Source: an uncultured Candidatus Melainabacteria bacterium (GTDB taxonomy: Bacteria > Cyanobacteriota > Vampirovibrionia > Gastranaerophilales > Gastranaerophilaceae). Taken from it: a stretch of DNA of 7,721 nt. How positions within the stretch are numbered: position 1 is the first letter of the stretch; every line of letters starts with the position of its first letter. Shown here piece by piece: positions 1-5,564 of this stretch. The notes under the pieces are model-generated. The model ran no database searches and was not told where the DNA came from. It saw only the letters and a list, made by a program, of their open reading frames with translations. The stretch spans positions 1 to 7,721 of the forward strand of contig CAKUVB010000081.1 in the NCBI GenBank assembly GCA_934693215.1, read 5' to 3'. The position numbers and the translations under genes were made by a program.

Positions 1-107
1 TTTGCAATATTTCCGTTTACATAAACTTTACCCATTTCAGAAACAGAATTTGCAACTGTTCTACGTTTTATTAATCTTGAAACTTTTAAAAACTTATCTA
101 ATCTCAT
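1..107 (-). CDS. rqcP: RqcP-like S4-domain RNA-binding protein, N-terminal part (runs off left edge)
   Basis: Reading the minus strand from the ATG at 107-105 gives 35 residues that begin MRLDKFLKVSRLIKRRT and continue to a V-Y-V-N-G-N-I-A segment before the window ends. This is the start of an S4 RNA-binding domain. The K-V-S-R-L-I-K-R-R run is typical of the RqcP (YabO) branch; the related Hsp15 branch usually has a W-rich start (MRLDKWLW). RqcP is a small protein (about 80-90 aa) that binds the obstructed 50S subunit with RqcH and peptidyl-tRNA and helps add C-terminal alanine tails in ribosome quality control. That role is known from the family in Firmicutes and is inferred here. The C-terminal half is outside the window. 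No Shine-Dalgarno sequence precedes the ATG; an extended -10-like element lies 6 bases upstream. A hairpin terminator separates it from the upstream kinase gene on the same strand, so it probably has its own promoter. Confidence 0.82.
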   Translation of the reverse strand, partial: MRLDKFLKVSRLIKRRTVANSVSEMGKVYVNGNIA

Positions 108-113
108 AAAATA

Positions 114-122
114 ATTTTACCA
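114..122 (-). promoter_or_regulatory. Extended -10-like element directly upstream of rqcP
   Basis: On the minus strand the sequence reads TGGTAAAAT, which is a TG-N extension followed by a 5-of-6 match to TATAAT. Only 6 bases (TATTTT) separate it from the ATG. Transcription would start at or next to the A of the start codon, giving a leaderless mRNA. The region is AT-rich, so such a match can arise by chance. The lack of a Shine-Dalgarno sequence and the terminator just upstream support a promoter here. Confidence 0.35.
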
Positions 123-126
123 TACA

Positions 127-157
127 AAAAAGTGATTGGTTAAACCAACCACTTTTT
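127..157 (-). terminator. Hairpin terminator between the ROK kinase gene and rqcP
   Basis: An inverted repeat pairs 127-134 with 150-157 (AAAAAGTG/CACTTTTT) and 136-140 with 144-148 (TTGGT/ACCAA), with one A/C mismatch at 135/149 and a 3-base loop. Read on the minus strand it follows the kinase stop codon by 27 bases and ends in a T run, so it fits a Rho-independent terminator for that gene. The A-tract/T-tract symmetry means it could also act on the opposite strand. Confidence 0.8.
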
Positions 158-184
158 GAAAGCTTTTTATTTTTATTTTATTGC

Positions 185-1135
185 TTACGAATTGATTAGT
201 AAACTTGCACCAATAACACCTGCAGAATTTCCTAATTGAGCAGGAACAATTTCTACCGCAGAGCCAGCAATTGGCATAGCACGTTTTACTAAACTTTCTT
301 TAATTGGTGTTAATAACAAATCACCGGCAGCAGCAACACCACCACCTATGATAATTTTTTCAGGATTTAACAAATTAACAACACTAGCTAGTCCAATACC
401 AATATATTCACCAACAATTGTAAATATACGTTTAGCTACAGGGTCACCTTGTTTAGCAGCTTCAGATACTATATAAGGAGTAATATCAGGATTTGCTAAT
501 TCTCTGTATTTAGTAGATTTTCCACCCTTAATATATTCTTCTGCTAATGCTACAATACTAGGTCCTGAAGCAAAAGCTTCTAAACAACCTCTATCTCCAC
601 AACCACAAAGAGGTCCACCATTCATATCAAGTTTGATGTGTCCAATTTCTCCGGCCGCATTAGAAGCTCCTCTTACTAATTTACCATTAATAACAAGACC
701 TGAACCGATACCTGTACCAACTGTAATACAAATTAAGTTATCACAACCTTGTCCTGCACCATAATTAAGTTCACCTAAAGCTGCACAACGCACATCGTTA
801 TCAACTCTTGTAGGAATTCCAAACTCTTTTTCCATAATTTCAGCAATTGGAACATCTACCCAACCAGGAATATTAGGAGCTAATCTTACGATACCTTTTT
901 GATAGTCAATTTGTCCGGGGAAACCAAATCCGATACTTTCAATATTCTTTGGATCAGATTTTGTTTCTTTTATCAATTCTGTGATTGCTTCTTTCATATT
1001 ATTGATTGTATATTCATACCCCATTTCAGCTCTTGTTGGAATAGAGTTTGAATATATAATTTTGCCCTTGTTATCTACAAGTGCGATTTTAACATTAGTT
1101 CCACCAACATCAATACCAATTCTCTCTTTTGCCAT
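185..1135 (-). CDS. glcK: ROK-family sugar kinase, glucokinase-like
   Basis: A complete 316-aa ROK protein, the usual length for the family. The phosphate-binding D-V-G-G-T-N motif is at residues 9-14. The N-D pair at 113-114 supplies the expected catalytic aspartate (D114). The E-x-G-H motif is at 163-166, and the zinc-binding C-x-C-G-x-x-G-C-x-E motif is at 177-186 (C177, C179, C184, with H166 as the fourth ligand). A second glycine-rich ATP-site motif, I-I-I-G-G-G-V, lies at about 261-267. All catalytic and metal residues are intact and there is no N-terminal helix-turn-helix, so this is an enzyme rather than a ROK repressor. It should phosphorylate glucose (or a related hexose or amino sugar) with ATP in the cytoplasm. 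Glucose as substrate is inferred from overall resemblance to bacterial GlcK proteins; N-acetylglucosamine or mannose cannot be excluded. The ATG at 1135 is chosen because AAGGAG (1147-1142 on the minus strand) sits 6 bases upstream. It is monocistronic, with its own promoter and terminator. Confidence 0.93.
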   Translation of the reverse strand: MAKERIGIDVGGTNVKIALVDNKGKIIYSNSIPTRAEMGYEYTINNMKEAITELIKETKSDPKNIESIGFGFPGQIDYQKGIVRLAPNIPGWVDVPIAEIMEKEFGIPTRVDNDVRCAALGELNYGAGQGCDNLICITVGTGIGSGLVINGKLVRGASNAAGEIGHIKLDMNGGPLCGCGDRGCLEAFASGPSIVALAEEYIKGGKSTKYRELANPDITPYIVSEAAKQGDPVAKRIFTIVGEYIGIGLASVVNLLNPEKIIIGGGVAAAGDLLLTPIKESLVKRAMPIAGSAVEIVPAQLGNSAGVIGASLLINS

Positions 1136-1141
1136 TTAAAT

Positions 1142-1147
1142 CTCCTT
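1142..1147 (-). promoter_or_regulatory. Shine-Dalgarno site of the ROK kinase gene
   Basis: The minus strand reads AAGGAG followed by ATTTAA and then the ATG at 1135, a 6-base spacing. It fixes the start codon. It stands out because most other genes in the window lack such a site. Confidence 0.8.
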
Positions 1148-1172
1148 CTTATAAAATACTAATAGCCCTTTT

Positions 1173-1201
1173 ATTTTATATTAAACACATATTCGGGTAA
1201 A
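1173..1201 (-). promoter_or_regulatory. Candidate sigma-70-type promoter for the ROK kinase gene
   Basis: On the minus strand TTTACC (1201-1196, 4 of 6 to TTGACA) is followed by exactly 17 bases and then TAAAAT (1178-1173, 5 of 6 to TATAAT). Transcription would start near 1166 and leave a leader of about 30 bases that contains the Shine-Dalgarno site. Position and spacing are good, but AT-rich intergenic DNA offers many near matches. Confidence 0.45.
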
Positions 1202-1285
1202 TAGTTTAATTTCATCATAAGCAATAATTTTTCGTAAAGTTTCTTCATATTTTAGCAAATATTTTTCTTATACAACATTATATAA

Positions 1286-1320
1286 ATACTATAGTATAAC
1301 CATTATATTTTTACGTAAAA
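1286..1320. repeat. Two 12-base palindromes in the divergent intergenic region
   Basis: ATACTATAGTAT (1286-1297) and TTTTACGTAAAA (1309-1320) are each perfectly self-complementary, with centres 23 bases apart, just ahead of the ATG at 1331. The first contains TATAGT, a possible -10 element for the plus-strand genes, though no good -35 lies at the right distance. They could be binding sites for a dimeric regulator, or chance palindromes in AT-rich DNA. The rest of the 195-base gap holds only the kinase promoter and no credible small gene. Confidence 0.3.
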
Positions 1321-1330
1321 GTGTGAAGTA

Positions 1331-1945
1331 ATGAAACTCTCTCAAAAACTATTCGATTTTATCCCGAATATTACTATTAAAGATGGCGAAGGTCTAAAAC
1401 GTCTAAATAGAGCTGGCGACATCATGGGTCGTCCTATGCAAAATAGACTTATAATGGGAGCAACTGCTATTATTTCACAACCGTTTATTGATGAGCATAA
1501 CAAGAGAGTTGACAAAAAAACAGCAAGAGCCTCTAGAAACAGAACTATTGGTAAAATTCTTGCAGGAACGGCTGTTGGTTGTATTGTGAGAGGAGGTATT
1601 TATAAATTAGTAAATGCAACAACCGATAAAGATATTTCAATAGATAGATGGAATAACTTATTAACACCTAGAAATTCTACAAAAATCATGCCCCATCTAT
1701 TTAAAAATCGAATGCGTAACTACAGAACAGTAAGTGCAACACTAATTTCACTTGTAGCAATGCTATTCACAAACATTTTGATTGATATGCCTTTGACAAA
1801 TAAAATCTCAAATTTCTTAAACAAACTGGACAATCAAAAATATAACAACAATACGAACACACCTTCTAGTCAGCCTCAAATTCAACCTCATAATCCTAGA
1901 GAAAGAATGAAAGATATCTTTAATAAAAAAGGAGGTATTTCATGA
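1331..1945 (+). CDS. Unknown membrane-associated protein, 204 aa (first of a coupled pair)
   Basis: I do not recognise this family. The protein is basic and has no cleavable signal peptide. Three hydrophobic stretches are visible: about residues 40-52, 74-94 (an alanine/glycine-rich segment) and 133-155, the last the most convincing membrane helix. Residues 168-190 form a low-complexity linker rich in Asn, Pro, Gln and Ser, followed by a short charged tail. The stop codon overlaps the start of the next gene as ATGA (1942-1945), so the two are almost certainly co-transcribed and translationally coupled. Upstream of the ATG at 1331 there is only a weak purine stretch (GTGAAG), not a clear Shine-Dalgarno site. 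The start MKLSQKL resembles the MKISRHL start of its neighbour. Reality as a gene is supported by the overlap, the neighbour's strong ribosome-binding site inside its 3' end, and the long open frame. A structural or envelope-associated role is possible, but nothing in the sequence proves one. Confidence 0.72.
   Translation: MKLSQKLFDFIPNITIKDGEGLKRLNRAGDIMGRPMQNRLIMGATAIISQPFIDEHNKRVDKKTARASRNRTIGKILAGTAVGCIVRGGIYKLVNATTDKDISIDRWNNLLTPRNSTKIMPHLFKNRMRNYRTVSATLISLVAMLFTNILIDMPLTNKISNFLNKLDNQKYNNNTNTPSSQPQIQPHNPRERMKDIFNKKGGIS
1929..1935 (+). promoter_or_regulatory. Strong Shine-Dalgarno site inside the 3' end of the first 204-aa gene
   Basis: AAGGAGG lies 6 bases before the ATG at 1942 and within the last codons of the upstream gene. 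It fixes the start of the second gene and supports coupled translation through the ATGA overlap. Confidence 0.85.
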
Positions 1946-2556
1946 AAATATCTCGACACCTAAAAAGTGTAACTAGTTATCTTTTTGAACATTGCTCTAA
2001 AGACATCGGGTCAATGATTATTTGGACTACAATTGCTGGCTGGATTGCATCTTCTACGGCACAGATAATAGGTATTTATAAAAACTCAAAATACACAAAC
2101 AGTCAAAAGAAATTTATGATTAATCAGGAACTTGCAGATGCAGGTATGAACATTCTATCTTATTTTGCAATTACCATGCCAACAAAAGCTTTTGCTAAAA
2201 AACTTGTTACAACAGGAAAAATCCTTCCTCGTTCAGTAAAAACAGTAATAAAACAAGCAAAAGATGGTAAAAAAATCGGAAATATTGATTTCGATATCAG
2301 CAAACAAACATATTTTTCAAAAATAGAAAAACCTTTCAACTCCTTCAGTAACTTCATGGGTACAAGTGCCGCTGTTTTGGGTGGTACTATATCAAGCAAC
2401 ATTGTGACCCCTATATTAAGAAACAGATTTGCATCAAAGCGTCAAGCCATGCCATCTAGATTTGACACTCGTGAAGATACAACAAAAACAACTATCTCTC
2501 CTTTAAAAACAAATTCAGGTTTTAACAACTTTAGAAAGACATCAATGTCAATTTAA
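1942..2556 (+). CDS. Unknown membrane-associated protein, 204 aa (second of a coupled pair)
   Basis: I do not recognise this family. It has the same length as the gene before it and the same overall plan: a basic protein with three hydrophobic segments and a polar, probably disordered C-terminal tail. The segments lie at about residues 21-45 (clear membrane helix), 69-80 (short, weaker) and 139-158 (Gly/Ser/Ala-rich helix running into the motif N-I-V-T-P-I-L-R-N-R). The tail from about 165 is rich in Thr, Ser, Arg and Lys. There is no signal peptide cleavage site or known catalytic motif. The start is secure, because AAGGAGG precedes the ATG by 6 bases and the ATG overlaps the upstream stop. 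The stop codon at 2554-2556 lies in the loop of a short inverted repeat that also carries the -35 box of the tRNA promoter. The two 204-aa proteins probably work together, possibly as partners in one membrane complex; that is inference from gene order only. Confidence 0.75.
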   Translation: MKISRHLKSVTSYLFEHCSKDIGSMIIWTTIAGWIASSTAQIIGIYKNSKYTNSQKKFMINQELADAGMNILSYFAITMPTKAFAKKLVTTGKILPRSVKTVIKQAKDGKKIGNIDFDISKQTYFSKIEKPFNSFSNFMGTSAAVLGGTISSNIVTPILRNRFASKRQAMPSRFDTREDTTKTTISPLKTNSGFNNFRKTSMSI

Positions 2557-2573
2557 AAATAATGTTTGACATT
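2544..2573 (+). repeat. 8-bp inverted repeat around the stop codon and the tRNA -35 box
   Basis: AATGTCAA (2544-2551) is the perfect reverse complement of TTGACATT (2566-2573), with a 14-base loop that includes the TAA stop at 2554-2556. No T run follows, so it is not a standard intrinsic terminator. The right arm contains TTGACA, the -35 box of the tRNA promoter. It may stabilise the mRNA 3' end or be coincidental. Confidence 0.4.
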
Positions 2574-2594
2574 AAAATATGTTTTAGGTAGTAT
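2566..2594 (+). promoter_or_regulatory. Promoter of the tRNA-Val gene
   Basis: A perfect TTGACA -35 box (2566-2571) is followed by a 17-base spacer and TAGTAT (2589-2594, 4 of 6 to TATAAT). Transcription would start near 2601, leaving a 5' leader of about 37 bases for RNase P to remove. An alternative -10, TATTAA at 2592-2597, would need a 20-base spacer. Confidence 0.6.
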
Positions 2595-2637
2595 TAATAT
2601 TGTCAAAGGGAGCTGAAAAGTTCTTAAGACAAAGCGA

Positions 2638-2713
2638 GGGCGTTTAGCTCAGTTGGTAGAGCGTCTCCCTTACAAGGAGAGGGTCAGAAGTTCGAGTCTT
2701 CTAACGCCCACCA
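2638..2713 (+). tRNA. tRNA-Val, anticodon UAC, CCA encoded
   Basis: A full 76-base cloverleaf can be drawn. The acceptor stem GGGCGTT (2638-2644) pairs with AACGCCC (2703-2709). The D arm is GCTC (2647-2650) with GAGC (2659-2662) around an AGTTGGTA loop. The anticodon stem TCTCC (2664-2668) pairs with GGAGA (2676-2680) around loop CTTACAA, giving anticodon TAC at 2671-2673, which reads GUA and, by wobble, other valine codons. The T arm is AGAAG/CTTCT around TTCGAGT (2691-2697). The discriminator is A2710 and the CCA end is encoded at 2711-2713. All stems are fully Watson-Crick paired, so the gene looks functional. It stands alone, with its own promoter and terminator, between two groups of unknown genes. 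Confidence 0.97.
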
Positions 2714-2714
2714 T

Positions 2715-2746
2715 AAAAAAAGAGGTCTTTAAGACCTCTTTTTTTT
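2715..2746 (+). terminator. Intrinsic terminator of tRNA-Val
   Basis: The hairpin GAGGTCT (2722-2728), loop TTA, AGACCTC (2732-2738) is flanked by a run of seven A before and eight T after, which extend the pairing. It begins two bases after the CCA end. This is a classical strong Rho-independent terminator and, because of its symmetry, could also stop transcription from the other direction. The following gap to 2851 shows only short AT-rich repeats. Confidence 0.92.
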
Positions 2747-2851
2747 ATTGCTCTGATTAGATTTTACAAGTTCTAACATTGATATAGAAGCTTCTTTATT
2801 ACATATCTTTAACCGGTAGCAAATTTTATTTTTACAAGAGTTAAGATATAT

Positions 2852-5497
2852 ATGCTAACTTTGATAGATTTTACAACCAACAATACTAAATTTTATAATA
2901 ACTTTTCTTCCCCTATTAAAAAAGTGACACACTTTTGTGGAAAAAATAAAGATTCGGTCGAATTGTCAACCAATAACCAAAATGATAAAAAGATTTCACA
3001 AAAAGAAAAGACCAAACAAGAATTAATAAAAATAGGCTTCTCTAAGGAAGATTATAATCAAATTCTCGATACTAATGATAAATATTTGGTAAATCCAATT
3101 GAAGGTCTTAAATATATAACAAAAGATGTTCCTGATATATCAGATAAAAATTTAAAACAATATTTTGTCACAAAAAGAATTGAATCTGTCATTGATCCTA
3201 TTGATCAAAATGACGAGGCTTCTGATATAAAATATGTAATAAACAAAGATAAATTCAAATTCTTTAATAAAATGTTTAATAAATTTCCACAAATTCAAAC
3301 TTCTGAATCTATTGAAGATTTATCATCCATAACAAATGTTTATGATACAAAAACACTAAAAAAAATTGATAAATTTATAGATAAAGATGAAAATGCTCCT
3401 GTATTATTAACGGCTCTAAATGTATTAGATTTTAATAAAGAACAAAAAGCCTTAACTGGTGCGAAAAAGTTATTAAATGCCGGATATTCCAAAAATGTTA
3501 TGAAATTTTTATTACTGCCGAGAATTGATAATGAAGAATTTGATAAAAGTACTCAAATTATATTAACAAATGCCGATAAATATTGTAATCTTATTGACTC
3601 CTTAAAAAAATGGGGTGTTAATCCAAAATTCGCAATTTCGATTTCTGCCGCAACTCAAGACGTTGGAGAAATAAAACAAGTATCAGATTTCTTAGATGAT
3701 GCGGACAAACATAAAACAGAACTAGGTTCTACTGATGCCCCTGTCGAAGATATTGAATTACTTACAACATTCGTTTCCCCCAAAAAAGCCAGCAAAACAG
3801 CTAAAACAATAGATATTTTAGGAAAAGATAATTTGATTAAAATGTTTCCATTAGGTCTAGATACCGTTGGAAGTGTCGTTGAAGCATTAGGTGATAAAAA
3901 AGTTAATGATGAACATATAGAACCGCTTATAGAAATAATTAATCCAACTGATTCTATTAGGTATATGGATGCACAAGATAAGATAAATATTAAAAAAAAT
4001 AAGTTTAAAACTGTTTCTACTAATGATGAACGTCAAAAGTTGATAAAAGATATTGCAGATGCAACAACAGAGAAAAACTCACTATTAAAACTTTCTCTAA
4101 AAGATCCAAAAGCTAAAGCCGATGCTATAAAAATATATGTGGGGCTTATTAAAAATAACGGGCAAAGAGCAAAAGACTACGAAAATGCAAACATGATACT
4201 TCCTTACTTTAAAGAAAATAATGTTAATAATGAGGAGTTAAATAAAAAATTAAGCACATTAGTTTGGGATAAATTTTATACACTTCCGACAGAGAAAACA
4301 AAAGAAAAAATAAACTTAAAAAATGATAATCATATTCAAAAGTTGGTATTTACTGACGATAACTTTATTGGAATATTTTCCTCTTTGATTGATACTCTTA
4401 ATCAAGAGCCCAATAAGTCAGTCAAAGAAACTCTTGACGATTTACCACAAAACCAAACTCTAAAAAAGAAATTAGATAAATATAATATCAATTATGATGT
4501 TTGGACAGGAAGAAATACTGATTTGGATATACATATAAATATCGAACATAACTTTGATAAAATGTCTAAAAATGCTATAAAGAACTTAAATGCAGAATTT
4601 AACGATGAGGTATTCAAATCTTTACCTGAAAAACAGAAACAAAACCTTGCCAAAAGATTGGCTAGCGGGGGGTATAAGCTTCATGAAGCTAAGAGTATAG
4701 AATATGAAGGTGACGGATTTTATGCTGGTACAAAACAAGAATTAAGATTATTCAAAGACAATAAACCAATTGAATTTAAAGATTTGTCTAAGATATATAA
4801 ACTTATCAACACTGAATTCAGTACAAATAAATATTGGGATACGAATAATTCATATGAAACTATTGAAACAGCTAAAGAAACATTTAAAGACCATATATCA
4901 ACTCGTCATGAAGAAATGAAACGAATTCGTCAATATCAGGGTTCTGATAATTCGGATATAACAATTAAAAAAGTTGATATGAATGATATTTCGCATTCTC
5001 TATTCTTAGGTAATGATTCGTCATGTTGTACTGCAATTGGTTCTTTTAATGATTGGACTGCACCTAACTATATCAAAAACAAAATGGTTCAAGCTATAGA
5101 ATTGAGTGATGGGAATGAGCCTATTGGCAACTCTATGATGTATTTAATCGCAACTGATTCTGATAACCAAGTAAAACCTGCATTATTAATAGATAACATT
5201 GAATTAAAGCCAAAATATCAATACAATGATAAACTTGAAGATGGCATAATTAAGTACGGCAAAAACTTCTGTAAAATGCTAGGACGACCTGATATGGATA
5301 TTTATGCAGGACCAAACAGACATAAGTTAAATATGGATAACTTTGAAATAAGTAATGAATCATTTCAAATGTTTGGAGATACATATGGTGACCCTATCTA
5401 CCTTGATTTTGTAACTCAAGGAATCCCTGTAGATTACAATTCATGGCAAGGAGACTTATTAAAATTAAAACCTGATAATAACTTTCAAAAAGATTAA
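2852..5497 (+). CDS. Large protein of unknown family, 881 aa, helical N-terminal part and GNAT-like C-terminal part
   Basis: I do not recognise a named family. No signal peptide or membrane helix is visible. Residues 1-50 look disordered. From about 53 to 600 the protein is mostly amphipathic helices rich in Lys, Asp and Asn, with recurring helix-turn-helix units of the type hxxLxxxG-(F/Y/V)-(S/N) at about 55-72, 204-222 and 248-265, suggesting a helical solenoid. A mixed region (about 600-700) leads into a C-terminal domain with the motif L-G-N-D-S-S-C-C-T-A-I-G (719-730). It is followed by a strand (S-M-M-Y-L-I-A), a second strand (A-L-L-I-D-N-I-E-L), a long helix and a short strand (D-I-Y-A-G). 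This order resembles the second half of a GNAT acyltransferase fold, but the acetyl-CoA loop is not conserved, so activity is uncertain. The start at 2852 has only a weak purine stretch (AAGAG, 11 bases upstream). It is probably transcribed alone after the tRNA terminator. It could be a host- or prey-directed effector, a modifying enzyme or a scaffold. Confidence 0.8.
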   Translation: MLTLIDFTTNNTKFYNNFSSPIKKVTHFCGKNKDSVELSTNNQNDKKISQKEKTKQELIKIGFSKEDYNQILDTNDKYLVNPIEGLKYITKDVPDISDKNLKQYFVTKRIESVIDPIDQNDEASDIKYVINKDKFKFFNKMFNKFPQIQTSESIEDLSSITNVYDTKTLKKIDKFIDKDENAPVLLTALNVLDFNKEQKALTGAKKLLNAGYSKNVMKFLLLPRIDNEEFDKSTQIILTNADKYCNLIDSLKKWGVNPKFAISISAATQDVGEIKQVSDFLDDADKHKTELGSTDAPVEDIELLTTFVSPKKASKTAKTIDILGKDNLIKMFPLGLDTVGSVVEALGDKKVNDEHIEPLIEIINPTDSIRYMDAQDKINIKKNKFKTVSTNDERQKLIKDIADATTEKNSLLKLSLKDPKAKADAIKIYVGLIKNNGQRAKDYENANMILPYFKENNVNNEELNKKLSTLVWDKFYTLPTEKTKEKINLKNDNHIQKLVFTDDNFIGIFSSLIDTLNQEPNKSVKETLDDLPQNQTLKKKLDKYNINYDVWTGRNTDLDIHINIEHNFDKMSKNAIKNLNAEFNDEVFKSLPEKQKQNLAKRLASGGYKLHEAKSIEYEGDGFYAGTKQELRLFKDNKPIEFKDLSKIYKLINTEFSTNKYWDTNNSYETIETAKETFKDHISTRHEEMKRIRQYQGSDNSDITIKKVDMNDISHSLFLGNDSSCCTAIGSFNDWTAPNYIKNKMVQAIELSDGNEPIGNSMMYLIATDSDNQVKPALLIDNIELKPKYQYNDKLEDGIIKYGKNFCKMLGRPDMDIYAGPNRHKLNMDNFEISNESFQMFGDTYGDPIYLDFVTQGIPVDYNSWQGDLLKLKPDNNFQKD

Positions 5498-5550
5498 TCT
5501 TTATGTTTATAATTATATCTAACTGTATATTGATTAATATTTTTTATTGA

Positions 5551-5558
5551 TGTTAAAT
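5551..5558 (+). promoter_or_regulatory. Possible -10-like element just upstream of the protease start
   Basis: TG followed directly by TTAAAT (5551-5558) ends 6 bases before the ATG at 5565, the same geometry as upstream of uvrC and rqcP. TTAAAT matches TATAAT at 4 of 6 positions and the TG spacing is one base short, so this is the weakest of the three. It nevertheless favours 5565 among the possible start codons, none of which has a Shine-Dalgarno sequence. Confidence 0.22.
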
Positions 5559-5564
5559 ATTTTT

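Noticed and set aside
185..1135. ROK protein as a transcriptional repressor (NagC/XylR type)
   Set aside because: The protein starts directly with the ATP-binding domain, has no helix-turn-helix extension, and keeps all catalytic and zinc-binding residues, so it is a kinase.
2160..2402. 80-codon open frame on the minus strand inside the second 204-aa gene
   Set aside because: It lies entirely antisense to a gene with a strong ribosome-binding site and a coupled start, and its product shows no recognisable domain. It is a shadow frame.
2638..2851. tRNA-Val as an integration site for a mobile element
   Set aside because: No repeat of the tRNA 3' end is found downstream in the window, and no integrase, transposase or phage gene is present.
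2772..2851. Promoter for the 881-aa gene (for example TTGATA near 2779 with ACATAT or similar downstream)
   Set aside because: No -35/-10 pair with acceptable spacing and match could be found. TAAGAT just before the ATG is only a 4-of-6 match and too close to the start to argue from alone.
5492..5549. Possible terminator after the 881-aa gene: TTAATC (5494-5499) with GATTAA (5532-5537) followed by a T-rich run
   Set aside because: The stem is only 6-7 A/T-rich pairs and the loop exceeds 30 bases, so it would be unstable. GATTAATC is also self-complementary on its own. I do not call a terminator.
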